DNA from: GCA-003244245 sp032230565
Lineage (GTDB): Bacteria > Actinomycetota > Actinomycetes > Mycobacteriales > Pseudonocardiaceae
Assembly: GCA_032230565.1 (NCBI GenBank)
Contig: JAVXWL010000234.1
Span: 1-6,327 of the forward strand
DNA length: 6,327 nt
Direction: 5' to 3'
Positions 6,149 through 6,327 of this stretch are shown piece after piece. The stretch's first letter is position 1. Every line of letters begins with the position of its first letter. The translations under genes and the position numbers were made by a program. The notes below the pieces were generated by a model that was not told where the DNA came from, made no database searches, and saw nothing but the letters and a program-made list of their open reading frames with translations.

Positions 6149-6327
6149 TTGAGTGATCACGATGAGTTCGATGCTCCGCCGCCATCGGGTGGGATGACCG
6201 CGAACCTCAATGGACTGATCAATCCACCGGTCGCTGGGCCGGCGCCGATACAGGACCTGACCTCGGTTCTGGGTGATCTCGCGCAGCACTTCCAGCTAGA
6301 CCTGGACCAGGCCCCGCAGACGATCGC
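6149..6327 (+). CDS. N-terminal fragment of an unrecognised protein (3' end outside window)
   Basis: An open frame runs from TTG 6149 to the window end, giving 59 residues with no stop and good GC bias at third positions. It begins SDHDEFDAPPPSGGMTANL and continues through a proline-containing region (INPPVAGPAPI) to a likely amphipathic helix (DLTSVLGDLAQHFQLDLDQ). It is acidic and has no signal peptide or membrane segment in the visible part, so it is probably cytoplasmic or exported by a route without a classical signal. It has its own promoter-like element and ribosome site. I do not recognise the family, and too little is visible to assign a role. Confidence 0.7.
   Translation, partial: MSDHDEFDAPPPSGGMTANLNGLINPPVAGPAPIQDLTSVLGDLAQHFQLDLDQAPQTI

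Noticed and set aside
6030..6163. 10-bp match ATCGTGATCA (6030-6039) and TGATCACGAT (6154-6163) in inverted orientation, the second inside the 3'-terminal gene
   Set aside because: The second copy encodes ordinary N-terminal residues (Ser-Asp-His-Asp) and TGATCA is itself palindromic, so chance is likely.
1..6327. tRNA, rRNA, CRISPR array, insertion sequence or phage attachment site
   Set aside because: I saw no regularly spaced repeats, transposase motifs, cloverleaf-like segment or conserved rRNA stretch on either strand, though by eye only.

Overview
The window comes from a high-GC actinobacterium, most likely of the order Pseudonocardiales (an Amycolatopsis- or Saccharopolyspora-type genome). 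This rests on strong GC bias at third codon positions, GTG/TTG starts, an actinobacterial type IA topoisomerase that reads like mycobacterial TopA almost end to end, a K+-independent H+-pyrophosphatase, and a DUF3558-type lipoprotein. The genus cannot be fixed from the sequence alone. All six genes are on the + strand.

Layout. At 2-850 is the 3' part of hppA, the membrane proton-pumping pyrophosphatase. At 901-1500 is a small lipoprotein gene, possibly co-transcribed with hppA. At 1501-1651 is a gap holding short direct repeats and the presumed topA promoter and ribosome binding site. At 1652-4504 is topA, complete, with all catalytic residues. A 40-nt hairpin at 4501-4540 overlaps the topA stop codon and probably ends transcription. 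At 4572-5300 is a Pro/Ala-rich protein with one C-terminal membrane helix, possibly translated from a leaderless mRNA. At 5380-5958 is a DUF3558-like lipoprotein. At 5959-6148 is a regulatory gap with a 63-bp imperfect palindrome and a copy of a promoter-like element also found upstream of the lipoprotein. From 6149 to the window end is the start of an unrecognised gene.

How the parts relate. hppA and topA are housekeeping functions: membrane energisation from pyrophosphate, and relaxation of negative supercoils. The other four genes are lineage-type envelope or unknown proteins, and nothing ties them mechanistically to topA. The region looks mostly like ordinary core chromosome; I see no clear novel defence, mobile or biosynthetic system. 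The points most worth checking are: the near-identical 24-25-nt element placed the same distance upstream of two adjacent genes; the 63-bp palindrome; the hairpin that supplies part of the topA stop codon; and a roughly 150-bp stretch in the Pro-rich gene whose codon statistics favour another reading frame, suggesting paired compensating indels.
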